A stretch of 64,000 bases of DNA, taken from positions 544,330 through 608,329 of the forward strand of contig QKWP01000008.1 in NCBI GenBank assembly GCA_003550325.1, given 5' to 3'. This document shows, piece after piece, positions 34,925-46,479 of the stretch. Numbering within the stretch: position 1 is the stretch's first letter; each line of letters opens with the position of its first letter. Origin of the DNA: Gigaspora rosea (taxonomy: Eukaryota; Glomeromycota; Glomeromycetes; Diversisporales; Gigasporaceae). A program made the position numbers and the translations under genes. The notes below the pieces were generated by a model that was not told the origin of the DNA, searched no databases, and saw only the letters and a list, made by a program, of their open reading frames with translations.

Positions 34925-35467
34925 ACAAACAAGAATAGTTATTTCAGAATACAAGAATAGTTTCGGTATTGTGGTATGAATTTCCGTGTTTATATTCATT
35001 CAGTAAGACTTACAAAATTGATAATTTTTTTTACTTCGTATTAATATTCACTAATCTCAAAACTAAAACATTAGTTTACTAGATATAGTCAACAAAAAAA
35101 TACTAGACGTTTTAGTTAATCTTCAATTATTTTAATTAACAGTATTTTATATCTTGTGTATTATAATTTTATAGTAGTTGTGTAGATGTGATTTAGATCA
35201 AATACGTATGAGCGATATTGTTTAATTTAATATAAGCTAAAAGTTGAAATGCGTCTCTAGTAGATAGTAATGACAGAAATATAGAGTCGAATTACTATTT
35301 AAAAATATATAATTAAATAAAGCTTCGCTGATAATAAATAATTTGATAACTGATAATAAATCGTTTGAAATTGTTATAGATTTTAATCATATTTTTTGAT
35401 TAACAAATGTCACGTTATTAATTTGATTGGTTAATGGTCATGTTTTGATCATCTTACGTGATAAAAC

Positions 35468-37982
35468 TAGTGATATGGGCCGACCCCGGCCCTACCGGCC
35501 GGGCCGACGGCGGGCTGAGGGTCGACCCATACTTTCAAGGGCCGGGGCCGATTAGAGTAAAATAAAAAAAAATTTTCCCACTTGCTACAAGGTCGTTAAC
35601 GTATATTGTTTGTGTGGTTTCTTGTTCCGTGATTCGTAAGAGACCCGTTATTGTTAGTTAGTTAAAATTAAAAAAGAAAGTTTGAATTAGTAATCAACCC
35701 ATATAAATTGGTTGAGCCCCAAATCGTGATCCCGTGACACGCGACACTGAAATTCGGAACCTGAAAGTCGATTTAAACTCAGGCGCACTTGAATAGTAAA
35801 GAAGTTAATACAGAAGATATTAGCAGAAAGAATTAAAAGTAATAATAAGCATTAGTATAGTCAACAAACTCAAGCTCAAAAGTAATAAGAATTTAGAACC
35901 AGTACCGTGACTACCGCAGTATTGGAAGACACCCTATTTTCGGACCAAATTAATCCATGCCTCGATCAGGCCTACCAATTAGGGAGTTATTATTAGGTTT
36001 AGTAGTCTTTGTGTTAGGTTTTTTGTGTATTGGCAACCCTGTTAGCCTGGTTTTCGGTGTTATACCATTTTTTTACCGTCACAACCCTATGAAAACTCGA
36101 TACACGGGAATGCATGTAAAAATACGAAAATGTATGCGGGTAAGCACGGGTTTCATAATCACTGCACGGAAACTGCACGGAAAGTGATCATACAAAAAAT
36201 TTAATACATGTTATCACACGAAATATTGAAATCCGTGCACTATCGTGCATAGTATTATAACCATTTATTGACGTGTATTAATCTTAATGATCACATAATT
36301 TCCGTGCATTAACGTGACAATCGTTAAGATTCTTAACGATCATAAATTTCGTGCACTAACGTGCACAATCGTTAAGATTCTTAACGATCATAATTTTCGT
36401 GCACTGACATGCATAATCGTTAAGATTCTTAACGATCATAATCATAATTTTCGTGCTTTGACGTGCACAATCGTTAAGATTCTTAACGAAAGTTTCAGTT
36501 CACTGACGTAACGATCATCACAATCGTTAAGGTTCTTAACGATCATTTCTGTACAAAATGTATGATCATCACAATCGTTAAGACTCCTTAACGATCATAA
36601 TTTCAGTGCATTAATATCGTGATCGTCACAATCGTTAAGATTCTTAACGATCATAATTTTTGTGCATGATATCACAATTGTCACAATTGTTAAGATCCTT
36701 AACGATCATAATTTCATGTACTAACATGATGATCGTTCAGATCCTTAACGATCATAATTCCGTGCATTAACGTGATGATCGTTAAGATTCTTAATGATTA
36801 TAAATTCCGTGCATTGACGCGCACAAAAACATTTATTTTTTTTTTTTTTTTTTGTTTTTTTTTTGCACTTATCAATAATAATTTCCGTGCATTGACGCGC
36901 ACAAATTACATTTGATTTGTAAGCAAATAAATATTTTTTTTTTTTTTGTTTACTCTTATCATTTTTATCATCTTATATTTTTTTATAATTTTTTTTTTAC
37001 AACTCATTAATTTCTATATAATTTTTTTTAGTTTTTGTCTGTTTTTAAACCATCCTTTAGAGTTATTGCCTTGGAAGCTACTCTTTTGGAATCACTATCA
37101 TTTTTGGTGTATGTTTTTCATCATTTTTGGTGGTATCGCAGCTTTATTTTTTTTTACTATTATTTTTTTTTATTATTTTTTATCTCTCTGTATATTATTG
37201 CATTTTAGCCTCTCCCTTGAGTTACTGCCATTGGAGTTGCCACAATCGGAGTTGTCCCTATTGGAGTTATTTCTAGAGTAGTCATTTCGATTTTTTTTTT
37301 AAACCTTTCATTTTGGTACTATTACTTGTTTTTTTTTTCGATATTATTAGTTGCTGGGTTATTTTTAAAGTCGGTAGTTTTAGTAATTAGAAGTATTTTC
37401 TTATTCGCATGTAAATTATTAAATTAAACTATTTGTATTATAAAATTTAATTAATAAAATAATTAAATAATTAAGTTATTTAATAAAATACAAAATTTAG
37501 TTAATAAAACTTATAAAATTTAGTTAATAAAATAATAAAATTTAGTTAATAAAATAATAAAATTTAGTTAATAAAATAATGCATATACGATATATGTTAT
37601 TATGTATATATGTATGGACATATGCTATTAGATGTTACCTGCACGTAAATATGCACGAGACAATGCACGAGAAAACACATAAAATTGCACGTAAGTACGT
37701 GCAGCATTGCACGGAATCTGCGCCCTTTTACGTGCCATGAACTTGCTTTCCCGTGCATTGTCCCGTGTATATTTACGTGCAGGTTTGTGTGGTCACGTAT
37801 TCAAACTTTTCCGTGTATTTCAGTATTATTCCGTGCTGTAATTTCTCATAGAGCAACATGCTTGAATTCAGTGATCTGATTGGCCGAATTTTTTTTTATA
37901 AGACAGTGCGGCCCGGTCGACCGGGCCGCGCTATATTAGTTTCGGTCCCGGCCCAAGGTTTTGTTATCGGCCCATATCACTA
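35468..37982. mobile_element. Innermost hAT-like element, 2.5 kb
   Basis: Ends TAGTGATATGGGCCGA and TCGGCCCATATCACTA (exact 16-bp inverse). Flanking octamers GATAAAAC (35460-35467) and GATAAAAT (37983-37990) differ by one transition. GC-rich subterminal repeats (GGCCGGG, 35480-35545; CGGCCCGG, 37910-37970). The interior has CCGTGCA-type repeats, the palindrome array at 36240-36830, long T tracts and a 22-bp tandem TTAGTTAATAAAATAATAAA repeat (37495-37580). Open frames (35957-36187, 36946-37281) look non-coding; no transposase seen. Confidence 0.88.
36240..36830. repeat. Array of about ten CGTTAAGATTCTTAACG palindromes
   Basis: About ten copies of the perfect palindrome CGTTAAGATTCTTAACG (some with one or two changes) spaced about 48-57 bp, alternating with CGTGCA(C/T)TAACGTG spacers. 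Located inside the innermost transposon. Each copy could form an 8-bp hairpin or be a dimeric protein-binding site. Confidence 0.85.
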
Positions 37983-39181
37983 GATAAAATCGAATTTGTG
38001 ACAATATTGAGTGGAAACAAATCTCCCCATATGGCCCGACGAGACAAAAACAAAGAAAAAAAGTGAAAAACGCCGAAAATACAAAAAACAAGTGTCTAAA
38101 CCTGTCTAGAAGCATTAATAAAAAATGCCGGGAAGACGATTTTACTTATAAGTCAAGCCCTAACCCTAACCACTAACTAACCCTTACCCTAATTTTAATT
38201 AAATAATCAAAAAACATATAAACGCACCTGGCTTTAGCCATCCCCCTATTGTGGATGGGTTTTAAACTCATTTCCAATAGGCCAAATGACCTACAAATTT
38301 GACCAGAATTAGATTGTTTTGAAATGTAAATCGGATCTTCAATATTTTGATTATTTTGATTGGCTGTTTACAGCATGTGGTCCGAACTTTTTTTTAGCCA
38401 TACAACTATAAAAATATATTATTATTTGGAACTTGTTTATATGTTTGATTGAAAAATTGATTAAGAAATTGATCAAGTAATTTATCGGCTATAGCCGGCT
38501 ATAGCCGGCTAGTAGTCGATAGTCGATGATAGCTGACCGATAGCTGACCTAGCTGACCGAACCCATCCCTATGCTTAATGAAGTATCGAATAAAGAAGTC
38601 TTTACATAGAAACTAGTACACACATAAAATAATTATTTAATCATTTTTTATTTTTATTTTTATTTTATTTTTTTTTTGAATTACATTGTGATGTTAGTAT
38701 ACTTAATTAATAAAGAAAAGTTTACTTAAAACAAATAGTACGATAAATATTTAATTAAGTATATTATTATTTATTTTAAAAATTACATTTAATTCAATGA
38801 AATTTTTATTTCTCTTTGTAACTGTAAACCCGAAAAGATACTTATAACGATAAGTTTTGAAATGTGTTGAATTGGTTTTTTCTTTCTTTTTTTTTTTGGA
38901 CCTTGTTCTGTGCTAAGGGCGGCATGATCCATTTTATCCAATTAAGATAGTATTTCATACATTCAATCAGGCTCCTCCAGATAATGAAGTAATGGAGTAA
39001 TTTGTTATAGTAAATAATTTTATTTAAAAAAATTGCTAGGTTATTAATAAAAAAAATTAAGTATTTAAAAACGAATATTAAGTACTAGCGTGCGCATTAA
39101 GATAAAAATTACCTAATTTCTTACTTCCAAATAAAATACAATCAAATATACACTATAGTTTCTGATTTCGAATTAATTCAA

Positions 39182-39463
39182 GGTGCTCTCAAGCATCTCT
39201 CTCAATGTGATTTGCTAGTTATAGAGATCGTGCACAAGTACTACTATTAATTGAAGTAAGCCTTACGGTAATTTTGCCAAAGTTCATTTTGCGAAATGCG
39301 GATATTAAATTTTAGCCAATCAACGCAACTCTATGATAAAAAAAGGTGGTCTCTGACCATCTTTTTTTTTGATCGCGATAATGAACTCGCTTGACCGAAT
39401 AACTTATTTTCCACTAATTAAAAATTGTGCTCCGACCTATTAATTTAGATGCTTGAGAGCACC
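39182..39463. mobile_element. MITE with 17-bp perfect TIRs
   Basis: GGTGCTCTCAAGCATCT at 39182-39198 and its exact inverse at 39447-39463. 282 bp, no coding sequence, no clear target duplication found. Confidence 0.6.
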
Positions 39464-40721
39464 CTCAGTGACTTATTTTTTTCAAAATCTTGATCTATAA
39501 ATTCTATTTATTTTTATTTGTAAACTTATTTATGTAATAATGAATTCTTTTACAATCGTAAATTTTCATTCGAAATTATACCAAAAAAAGTTTGCTTATT
39601 TTATCTCCATAACTCCTATTTCATTTTCTGATTTCGAAATTTCAAAACAGCAATAAGACTTTTCAAACTCCCGCTTATTTCAAAATATGGTAACTCTGAA
39701 ATCCCTAATAGTACACATTATAACTTGAGCTTATTTTATATGCTCAGTTTACAAAAAGATCTCAATATTTACTAAATAAGAGCATTATTAAATATTATCT
39801 TAACTATAATTCTCTAGTAATCAAAATAATGCACAATTATTCTATAATTTTAGCTATTATTTATATGCCAGTTTAGAAAAAATCAATATTACAAAGTATT
39901 TATACCAGGAACGGAGTTTAACGGAAGTGAAACGAAGGGTATGGCTTACATCGCCAAAATCTTGTTTTGGTTGGTCAGCGTGATCGTATATTTTTCCTTT
40001 TTTATTTTATCGGTCGTTTTCGGGTCTGTTCAGATCTGCACTTATTTTCAAAAATGCAAGTAGCAATTCTTTTATATGCGTTTACGAATATTAACGTTAG
40101 GTCATTATATGATATTTGTTTTATTTGTAAAAAAAAATTTATATTTTTATCGAAGTAGAATATGTCTCATGATTTTCGTTGATAGATTGAATTAGTTTGT
40201 TGATTAAAGACTCTCTAATATATCTTAATATTAAAATCCGTTCCGTCTGTTTTACTGGCCAATCAAAATGTCCGTCTATTACACTGGCCAATCAAATATT
40301 CTAACGTGTCTCACCAAGATAAGGCTTAGATCAATGCTTTTTTAACGCTCTTAAAATCGTGAAACATGAATTTTCCAAATTTGCTTATACAATCTATTTT
40401 GAGTGAAAAAAATAGTAAAAAAAAAGTCAATCAAATGTTTCAAGAATTTGAAAGCATTTTGTAAAATGTCTCAAGTTAAGAACAAGTAAATGCAAGAACT
40501 AATGCAAGCGCAAGTGCAAGTGCAAGAACAAGAACAATTGCTTCGCAATAAACATGATATTAATTAAAAAGAATATGCATTAGCAAATACTAAGAAAAAA
40601 ATTACATTCCGCTAAAGATTTGGATGATTGATTTTTAGATTTTTCAATATTTTTCGAAATTTTTGACCGGAATTTTTGTCGTCCAGATTATCTGATAATT
40701 ACTAATTTCTCAGCGATTATT

Positions 40722-41033
40722 GTAGTTCATAGTTTTATATCGATCTACCAACCAATAAAATCAAGGTTATGTCCAAAATGTGATCAGTGAATGTAGCAAT
40801 ATGATCAATTTACCGTAAAGAATTTTATTAACAAATTTTGTATGTAGTTAAGGTTGATTTGGTACTATCATAATTGAATTGTGATGACATTCTTGATCAT
40901 CGATATTTTAGTCTTAACATTTGTATAACCAATCAAAAGTGTTAAAGCATAATAACTTGCTACATTAGTTTTAGCACACTGTATATAACCATGATTTTAT
41001 TGGTTAGTAGATCGACATAAAACTATGAACTAC
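40722..41033. mobile_element. MITE with ~50-bp TIRs
   Basis: Left arm GTAGTTCATAGTTTTATATC then GATCTACCAACCAATAAAAT; the right arm is its inverse, ending GAACTAC. 312 bp, non-coding. TSD unclear. Confidence 0.75.
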
Positions 41034-41947
41034 AAGAATCATTTTTGGCCTGGTTTTAGAGCAACAACATTGCGCAGCTACCTTATTGGTTTAAGTATCA
41101 CACTATAATTGTAGACGCAAAATTTTCAATCAAAGATAAACAACTATTATCGATTCAATATAATTTATAAAATTATCATAAGTATCAAAAATGATAAGGA
41201 GCCTTATCCTCATTAGCTTCTCATATTTAAATAAAAAAACAAATTTATTGACAAATTATCCTTTCACTTTTGATCAAATTAAATAATTGTAATAACTTAA
41301 AAATTTGCACAAAGTATTGAGATGCTAGTGATTACCTTCGTTATGTCGATAATTGCGTTAGTAGTATCTATTTTCAAAACCAAGGAAATAAAATCCTATA
41401 TCAGAATAACCGGATTTGCGCTGAACCTTTAAATTTGGTGAAATTAAAATGCCGTATAATGTAGTACATATGCATACAATAGTACTTGTACCTACGACAA
41501 AATTCGTATTTCATTTTTTCAACCAAGATTAGCACATACAAAAAAAAGTTATGGCTATTTCCGATGGACATATTAAATTATCTTGAATACAGTAAATTTA
41601 CAGCCCCAACAATAATTGGAATTGGAGGTTTTGGAACTGTTTTTAAATGCGAGTGGAAAGAATGTGAATTAACAGTCGCTTTCAAATGCCTTAAAGTTAA
41701 TACAAGCTTGGATAAAAAAATTATTAATGACTTTATTAACGAGGTATGTTTATTTTATATAACTAAAAGTTTAAATACTGTTATATGTATATTAAATTCC
41801 CATTATTTTAAATGTAAAAGCTTAAGTTATTATGAAAAGTTAGTTATCATCCAAATATTATTACATTCTACAGAATTACAAAAGGTAAATTCTTAATTTA
41901 TAAATTTGAAGTGTACAACAATAATTAAGTAAATAACCTTAAGTAAA

Positions 41948-42291
41948 GAATTTAATATTTTTTGCGCATGTGCGCTGTAACGCACCTAATATGATTTAGT
42001 GTAACGTGAAATTCTAAAACAACCAAAATAACCCGTTTTTTTGTTAGTTAGGGTTAGGGTGAGGTTAGAATAGTATGTAGGTGAGAAAAGGGGCTTTATA
42101 GTAAAATTTTGCAAGGAATTTTTTTGTTAGAGCACGAAGAGTGGTTTCATAAACAAAATTATGAGCCACAGACGATTTTTTAAAAGATCGCTATTTTTTC
42201 TCGATTTCACGTTACACCTGATCCTACGATCTGATTGGTTTATCAGATGGATGTGTTACAACGCATATGCGCTAAATTACATAAACCTTAA
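41948..42291. mobile_element. 340-bp TIR repeat in kinase intron, left copy
   Basis: Contains terminal-type inverted motifs GCGCATGTGCGCTGTAACGC and GTTACAACGCATATGCGC, a telomere-like AGTTAGGGTTAGGGTGAGGT and the block GCAAGGAATTTTTTTGTTAG. A near-identical copy in the same orientation is at 45142-45476, and an inverted partial copy at 63765-64000. Flank AACCTTAAGTAAA on its left recurs (with an extra T) to the right of the second copy. Confidence 0.8.
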
Positions 42292-42858
42292 TTTATATAC
42301 AAATTTTACGGGTCTCTGAGAGGTGTTAACTCTAGTACATATCGATATGTAAATACGTAGGCATAGTGGGTAACGTGACCTGGCTATAGTTATGTGAAAC
42401 GTGGTCTAAGCATATTGATCGACATGAGAGAAAGCTATTTAACAAATGCTAATTAGGTTTGGCTCGAGGTGAAGCTCATTAGGAACAATAAGGAGGTGTC
42501 TCTAAGATTCAGATCGTGAGAAAGTAAAGTCATAGTCATGTAAATGGTATGACTTACTAATTATTAACTACTTGTAGATTTTAGTCTAATCAGTATTCTC
42601 GAACCAAATCTTACACGACTCTTTATTTTTGATTGCGCTTAGTTATAATTAGCTATAATAATCACTTTAACTCTGCCCTTTCACAACGTATCCAAATGAT
42701 TTTAAATCTGTAAAATTATGTGGTAGTAAATTTGTTTGGTCAATTTTGCTAAGTTAAATTTTTTAATGTGCTCATTTAAATAATAGGCAATTCATATTAA
42801 ATGACGAAAGTATTTCAATTAATCTTTTCAAATATATAAACGCAATTAGGCCGTTCGA

Positions 42859-43073
42859 AGTTGATTCTTCGGTTAACATCACTTTTTCAGGACTCTCGGG
42901 AGGGGGAGGGGGGTAAAATGAAACGAACATATGAACAAAGGTGGGCAATTTCATTGGTTGATATAAATCAGATGACTAGCGAGAGTCATCCAGCGTTTTG
43001 ATTGGCTGTTCGTTTTCGGGGGGAGGTGGGGGAGACTTCAGCTGGGGGGATGATGTTAACCGAAAGATTAACT
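42859..43073. mobile_element. ~215-bp MITE
   Basis: Imperfect inverted ends around TTCGGTTAACATCA (42869-42884; inverse 43051-43066) and internal G-rich segments (GGGAGGGGGAGGGGGG near 42898; GGGGGGAGGTGGGGGA near 43018). Lies inside the large kinase intron. Confidence 0.6.
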
Positions 43074-43959
43074 ACTATATAGTTATTATTTATATAAAAT
43101 CATTGTGTTCCTATTTCTATTCCAAAGTTAATGAAGCTTAATAAGCAAGTTTTTTTTTATCAAGTTTAACAGTGTTTTTTTGATTGTTGGAATTTCATTT
43201 AAAGATATGTCGAATATATTTATTTTTAATTTTATCATTAGAATGATATTATGGTATAAATGAATTAGAATTTTTGATTTAAGTGTTAGTCGTTTTTATT
43301 AATCAATTTTTAGTTATATACAAAACTAATATAATAAAATACATAAACTCAATAATGAGTACCACACAGCTTAAACCTGCAATTCTTAATTTTCTGAGGT
43401 AGCGGAAATAAGAATAAAGTAGTCTGATGTAATAGTACTGTAGAAAAAAATATGTATATGACTATGATAATGCATAGCAATAAATAGGAAACGGTATAAA
43501 AATGTAATTTTATCATGGCGGATTTCTATTGTTAGGATTTTGTTGTCCGGAGTGACGAGGGAGTATCAGTATAAGGATTACTGATTGAAATGTCATTCCA
43601 TTGTTACTGATTGAAATTTCATTCCATTGTCCGTATATGAAATATTGATGTCTCACTTAAGACATCAGCATCATGTTACCAAATGACATAGAAGTTACGC
43701 TAATTCATGAATTTGAATCATCAGCTATATCATATATGTACAATTCTTTGTCGTCAAAGATGTTATTATTACTAATAGGATCCTTATTTCTTTTTTGATT
43801 CCTGCCACTTTATGTTTGATTTTAGTGTTGGTAGAACTTTCTAACTCCATTTTATTTCATCATATATTTCTTCAAGTCTATCATAAAACTCTTCTAGACA
43901 ATTTACAAACTCGGATGACATTTCCGTTGAATTACCTTGATCTACAATTTCATTATTTA

Positions 43960-44650
43960 TACTTTCAAGAGCAATAAGCCATACTAGTTCGTCTTCTTTT
44001 GATATCGACCGTTTTTTCTTTTTTTATTTTTTTTGGTTTAAATAGATATTCGAATCCTCTATTATTTGCAGCATATGGAAGACAAAAATAAATCCGGTAA
44101 ATAAAATTTAAACAAAGGATAAAGAATATCTTCATGTGATACTTTTTTAATAAGTTCAAGATGTTTGACTGAAAAGAAATTTCTAGCATTATAATAAACG
44201 TCAAAAATATTACATGCTTCATTCAAATTTTTTAGAGGATATCTCATTAAAACTTATTCTAGTTTCTAAAATATCATTGAACGCAAATTGTGCGATAGAA
44301 TAATCAGCAGAGAATTTAATAAGAACCCAATTATGAAAGGTTAAATTATATAGCAGGGTTTATAAGGAACAATTGAGATCATTATGACAGAAGAACATGA
44401 TTTATTTGTATCGAATCGACAGTCGAGTGACATCCATTTTCAGGTTTGGGAACTATGTTCAAAGTAATTAATTTCGTAATGATCTGTATAATTTGAATTT
44501 TTCTTTCTATCAATAGTATTCTTTTCTTTAATGTGTTCCATTGAACCTTTGTAAATTTTACTACTTTCACTCCCAGACATTTCATCTATAAAGTTTATCT
44601 TTTTAACAATTATTTCTGGTTTTATGGCTTCCGTAATAGAAATTTTGTAA
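43960..44650 (-). pseudogene. Decayed unknown protein gene within the kinase intron
   Basis: Minus-strand coding-like segments in shifting frames: KISITEAIKPEIIVKKINF...EMSGSESSKIYKGSMEH...HYEINYFEHSS (44440-44650), WVLIKFSADYSIAQFAFNDI (44250-44340), NEACNIFDVYYNARNFFSVK then LIKKVSHEDILYPLFKFYLP (44090-44230). Composition and continuity across frames look like a real former protein of a few hundred residues, with stops and frameshifts. Family not recognised. It lies antisense to the kinase gene, between the two 340-bp repeats, so it arrived with that insertion. Confidence 0.5.
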
Positions 44651-45047
44651 ATTTATTGTGTTCTTCATTTATACGAACAGAAATAAAAGCGTGAATAATT
44701 TCTTTACCAACACTGGAGCATTGTATCTTGATTCCCCGAAAGCTAGTTACCCGCCAGCTCATTTTACCGACCCCATATCCCCGACAGAATGTTTCACCTA
44801 CAGCATTTTTTGTTAACAGAATCTATCCTCGACATACCATGTTTTCGACCTCTCCTTTCCTTGACAGGACATATTTTCGAAAAGATATTTTACTAACATG
44901 ACGTATTTCAGAAAAAATATTTTTCCGACATGACATGTTTCCGACATCATTTTTCTGACAGATCTTTCCCCGGTTAGAATTTCGTTTAAATAGGTAGAGT
45001 GATATATTCGTGTTCATCACTTCACATGATTAAGCACTCGGCCTAAA

Positions 45048-45084
45048 TTAGGGTTAGGGTTAGGGTTAGATTAGGGTTAGGGTT
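45048..45084 (+). repeat. Interstitial telomere-like (TTAGGG) tract
   Basis: Five or more TTAGGG units with one TTAGAT interruption, just left of the second 340-bp repeat (which itself contains TTAGGGTTAGGG). TTAGGG is the common fungal telomere unit. Confidence 0.8.
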
Positions 45085-45141
45085 GATAGTGCTAGTAAAC
45101 AAATGACGTAGTTGCANGTATATAAATATTAAATATAAATA

Positions 45142-45476
45142 GAATTTAATATTTTTGCGCATGTGCGCTGTAGCGCACCTCATATGATTTGGTGTAACGT
45201 GAAATCAAACCAACCAAAATAAACCCTTTTTTTTTGTTAGTTAGGGTTAGGGTGAGGTTAGAATAGTTTGTAGGCGAGAAAGTAAAATTTTTTTTGCAAG
45301 GAATTTTTTTTGTTAGAGCACGAAGAGTGGTTTCATAAACAAAATTATGAGCCACAGGCGATTTTTTAAAAGATCGCTATTTTTTCTCGATTTCACGTTA
45401 CACCTGATCCTACGATCTGATTGGTTTATCAGATGGATGCGTTACAACGCATATGCGCTAAATTACATAAACCTTT
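45142..45476. mobile_element. 340-bp TIR repeat in kinase intron, right copy
   Basis: Direct copy of 41948-42291 with few differences. It ends 26 bp before the acceptor of kinase exon 3, so the 3' splice region is almost directly adjacent. Confidence 0.8.
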
Positions 45477-46479
45477 AAGTAAAAATTATTGAAATTAAAT
45501 AGATAATAATGGACATTATAATATGGTTTTACAATATGCAAATGATGGAAATTTACGTGAATACCTGAAAGCAAATTTTCCAAAATTACTATGGGTAGAC
45601 AAATTACGAATTGCAAAGGAAATAGTACTTGGCCTTTTATTTTTGCATAATAATGATGTTATTCATAGAGATCTTGTATGTATATTATTCTTTAAATTAT
45701 TACATGACTATTAACTTTCATTTGCTTATACTCGGTTTTATTATTTAGCATTCAAAGAATATTTTAATTCATCATGGACAACCACAAATTGCTGATTTTG
45801 GATTGTCAAAGCAGATAAAAGAGACGTCAACGACTTCAAGTTCGAATATCCATGGAATGCTAGTATATATAGAACCTAAGAGAGGATACAAGCGCGATAA
45901 GAAATCAGATACATATAGTCTATCAAGCGGAAGACCACCATATCAAACTTTTGAATCTGAATATACCTTGCTATTCATATTTATGAAGGAAATAGAGAAA
46001 TACCGATAGAAGGAGCACCATTTCAATATATTGGACTTTATGAACAATGTTGGGATAAAGAACCTTCTAATCGTCCAGAAACAAAATTAATTCTCGACAC
46101 TTTAAACCAACTTTCCCTGATGAAATTTTGAGTCGAAATCGTTCTAATGAAACAGCATCACAAGATAGTGAAACTTCCTTAACCCATAAAAACAATATAA
46201 CTGCACCTGTAAATTCATTAGAAATTTCTACGTCATCCCCACTTTATTTATCTGAGTGTAGCGAAATTTCCTCAAGTCTTCATGACACTGACACTATGAA
46301 TTCAAATACTTCAGTACAAGATAATAGTGCTCTTGAAAAGTTGAGAAAAGAAGAACACAAATATTTCACGCAATGCAAATTTCTCAAAGCTTTAGAACTT
46401 TTTGAAGAAATTCTTAAAAACAATCATCATAGTCCCGAAGATCAGCAAAGTGCCTCGACATGGGATTTTTCTTATAATA

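Larger units (their letters stand above)
34351..38245. mobile_element. Middle nested TIR element with 8-bp TSD
   Basis: Ends GGGG(TCGT)CTAAAGCCAGGTGCGTT and AACGCACCTGGCTTTAGCCATCCCC; identical CTATTGTG octamers at 34343-34350 and 38246-38253. It therefore inserted into the outer element and duplicated 8 bp of it. Without the innermost insertion it is about 1.4 kb. Holds the small open frame at 34655-34924. Confidence 0.85.
33851..38571. mobile_element. Outer hAT-like element, carrying two nested elements
   Basis: Begins TAGGGATGGGTTCGGTCAGC and ends with its inverse (GCTGACCGAACCCATCCCTA). Identical TGCTTAAT octamers flank at 33843-33850 and 38572-38579. Subterminal repeats of AGCTGACCG/TAGCCG type cluster at both ends (33870-33955, 38490-38560). 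Without its insertion it would be about 0.82 kb. Part of its interior (34165-34275) is related to the 340-bp repeats at 41948 and 45142. Confidence 0.92.
38580..41563. other. Intergenic with two MITEs
   Basis: No gene. Contains the MITEs at 39182-39463 and 40722-41033. 40500-40545 is a CAAGTGCAAGAACAAG-type simple repeat. The 63-codon frame at 39967-40158 has no support. 41280-41563 is the presumptive promoter of the kinase-LRR gene, without an obvious TATA box. Confidence 0.45.

Noticed and set aside
36946..37281. 111-codon hydrophobic frame that could be a membrane protein
   Set aside because: T-rich low-complexity sequence inside a transposon, with no homolog-like motif; hydrophobicity follows from poly-T.
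41948..45476. Two 340-bp direct repeats as LTRs of a retrotransposon
   Set aside because: They have inverted-repeat ends of their own, no TG...CA termini, no primer binding site, and no gag or pol between them; another inverted copy lies at 63765. A DNA-transposon MITE family fits better.
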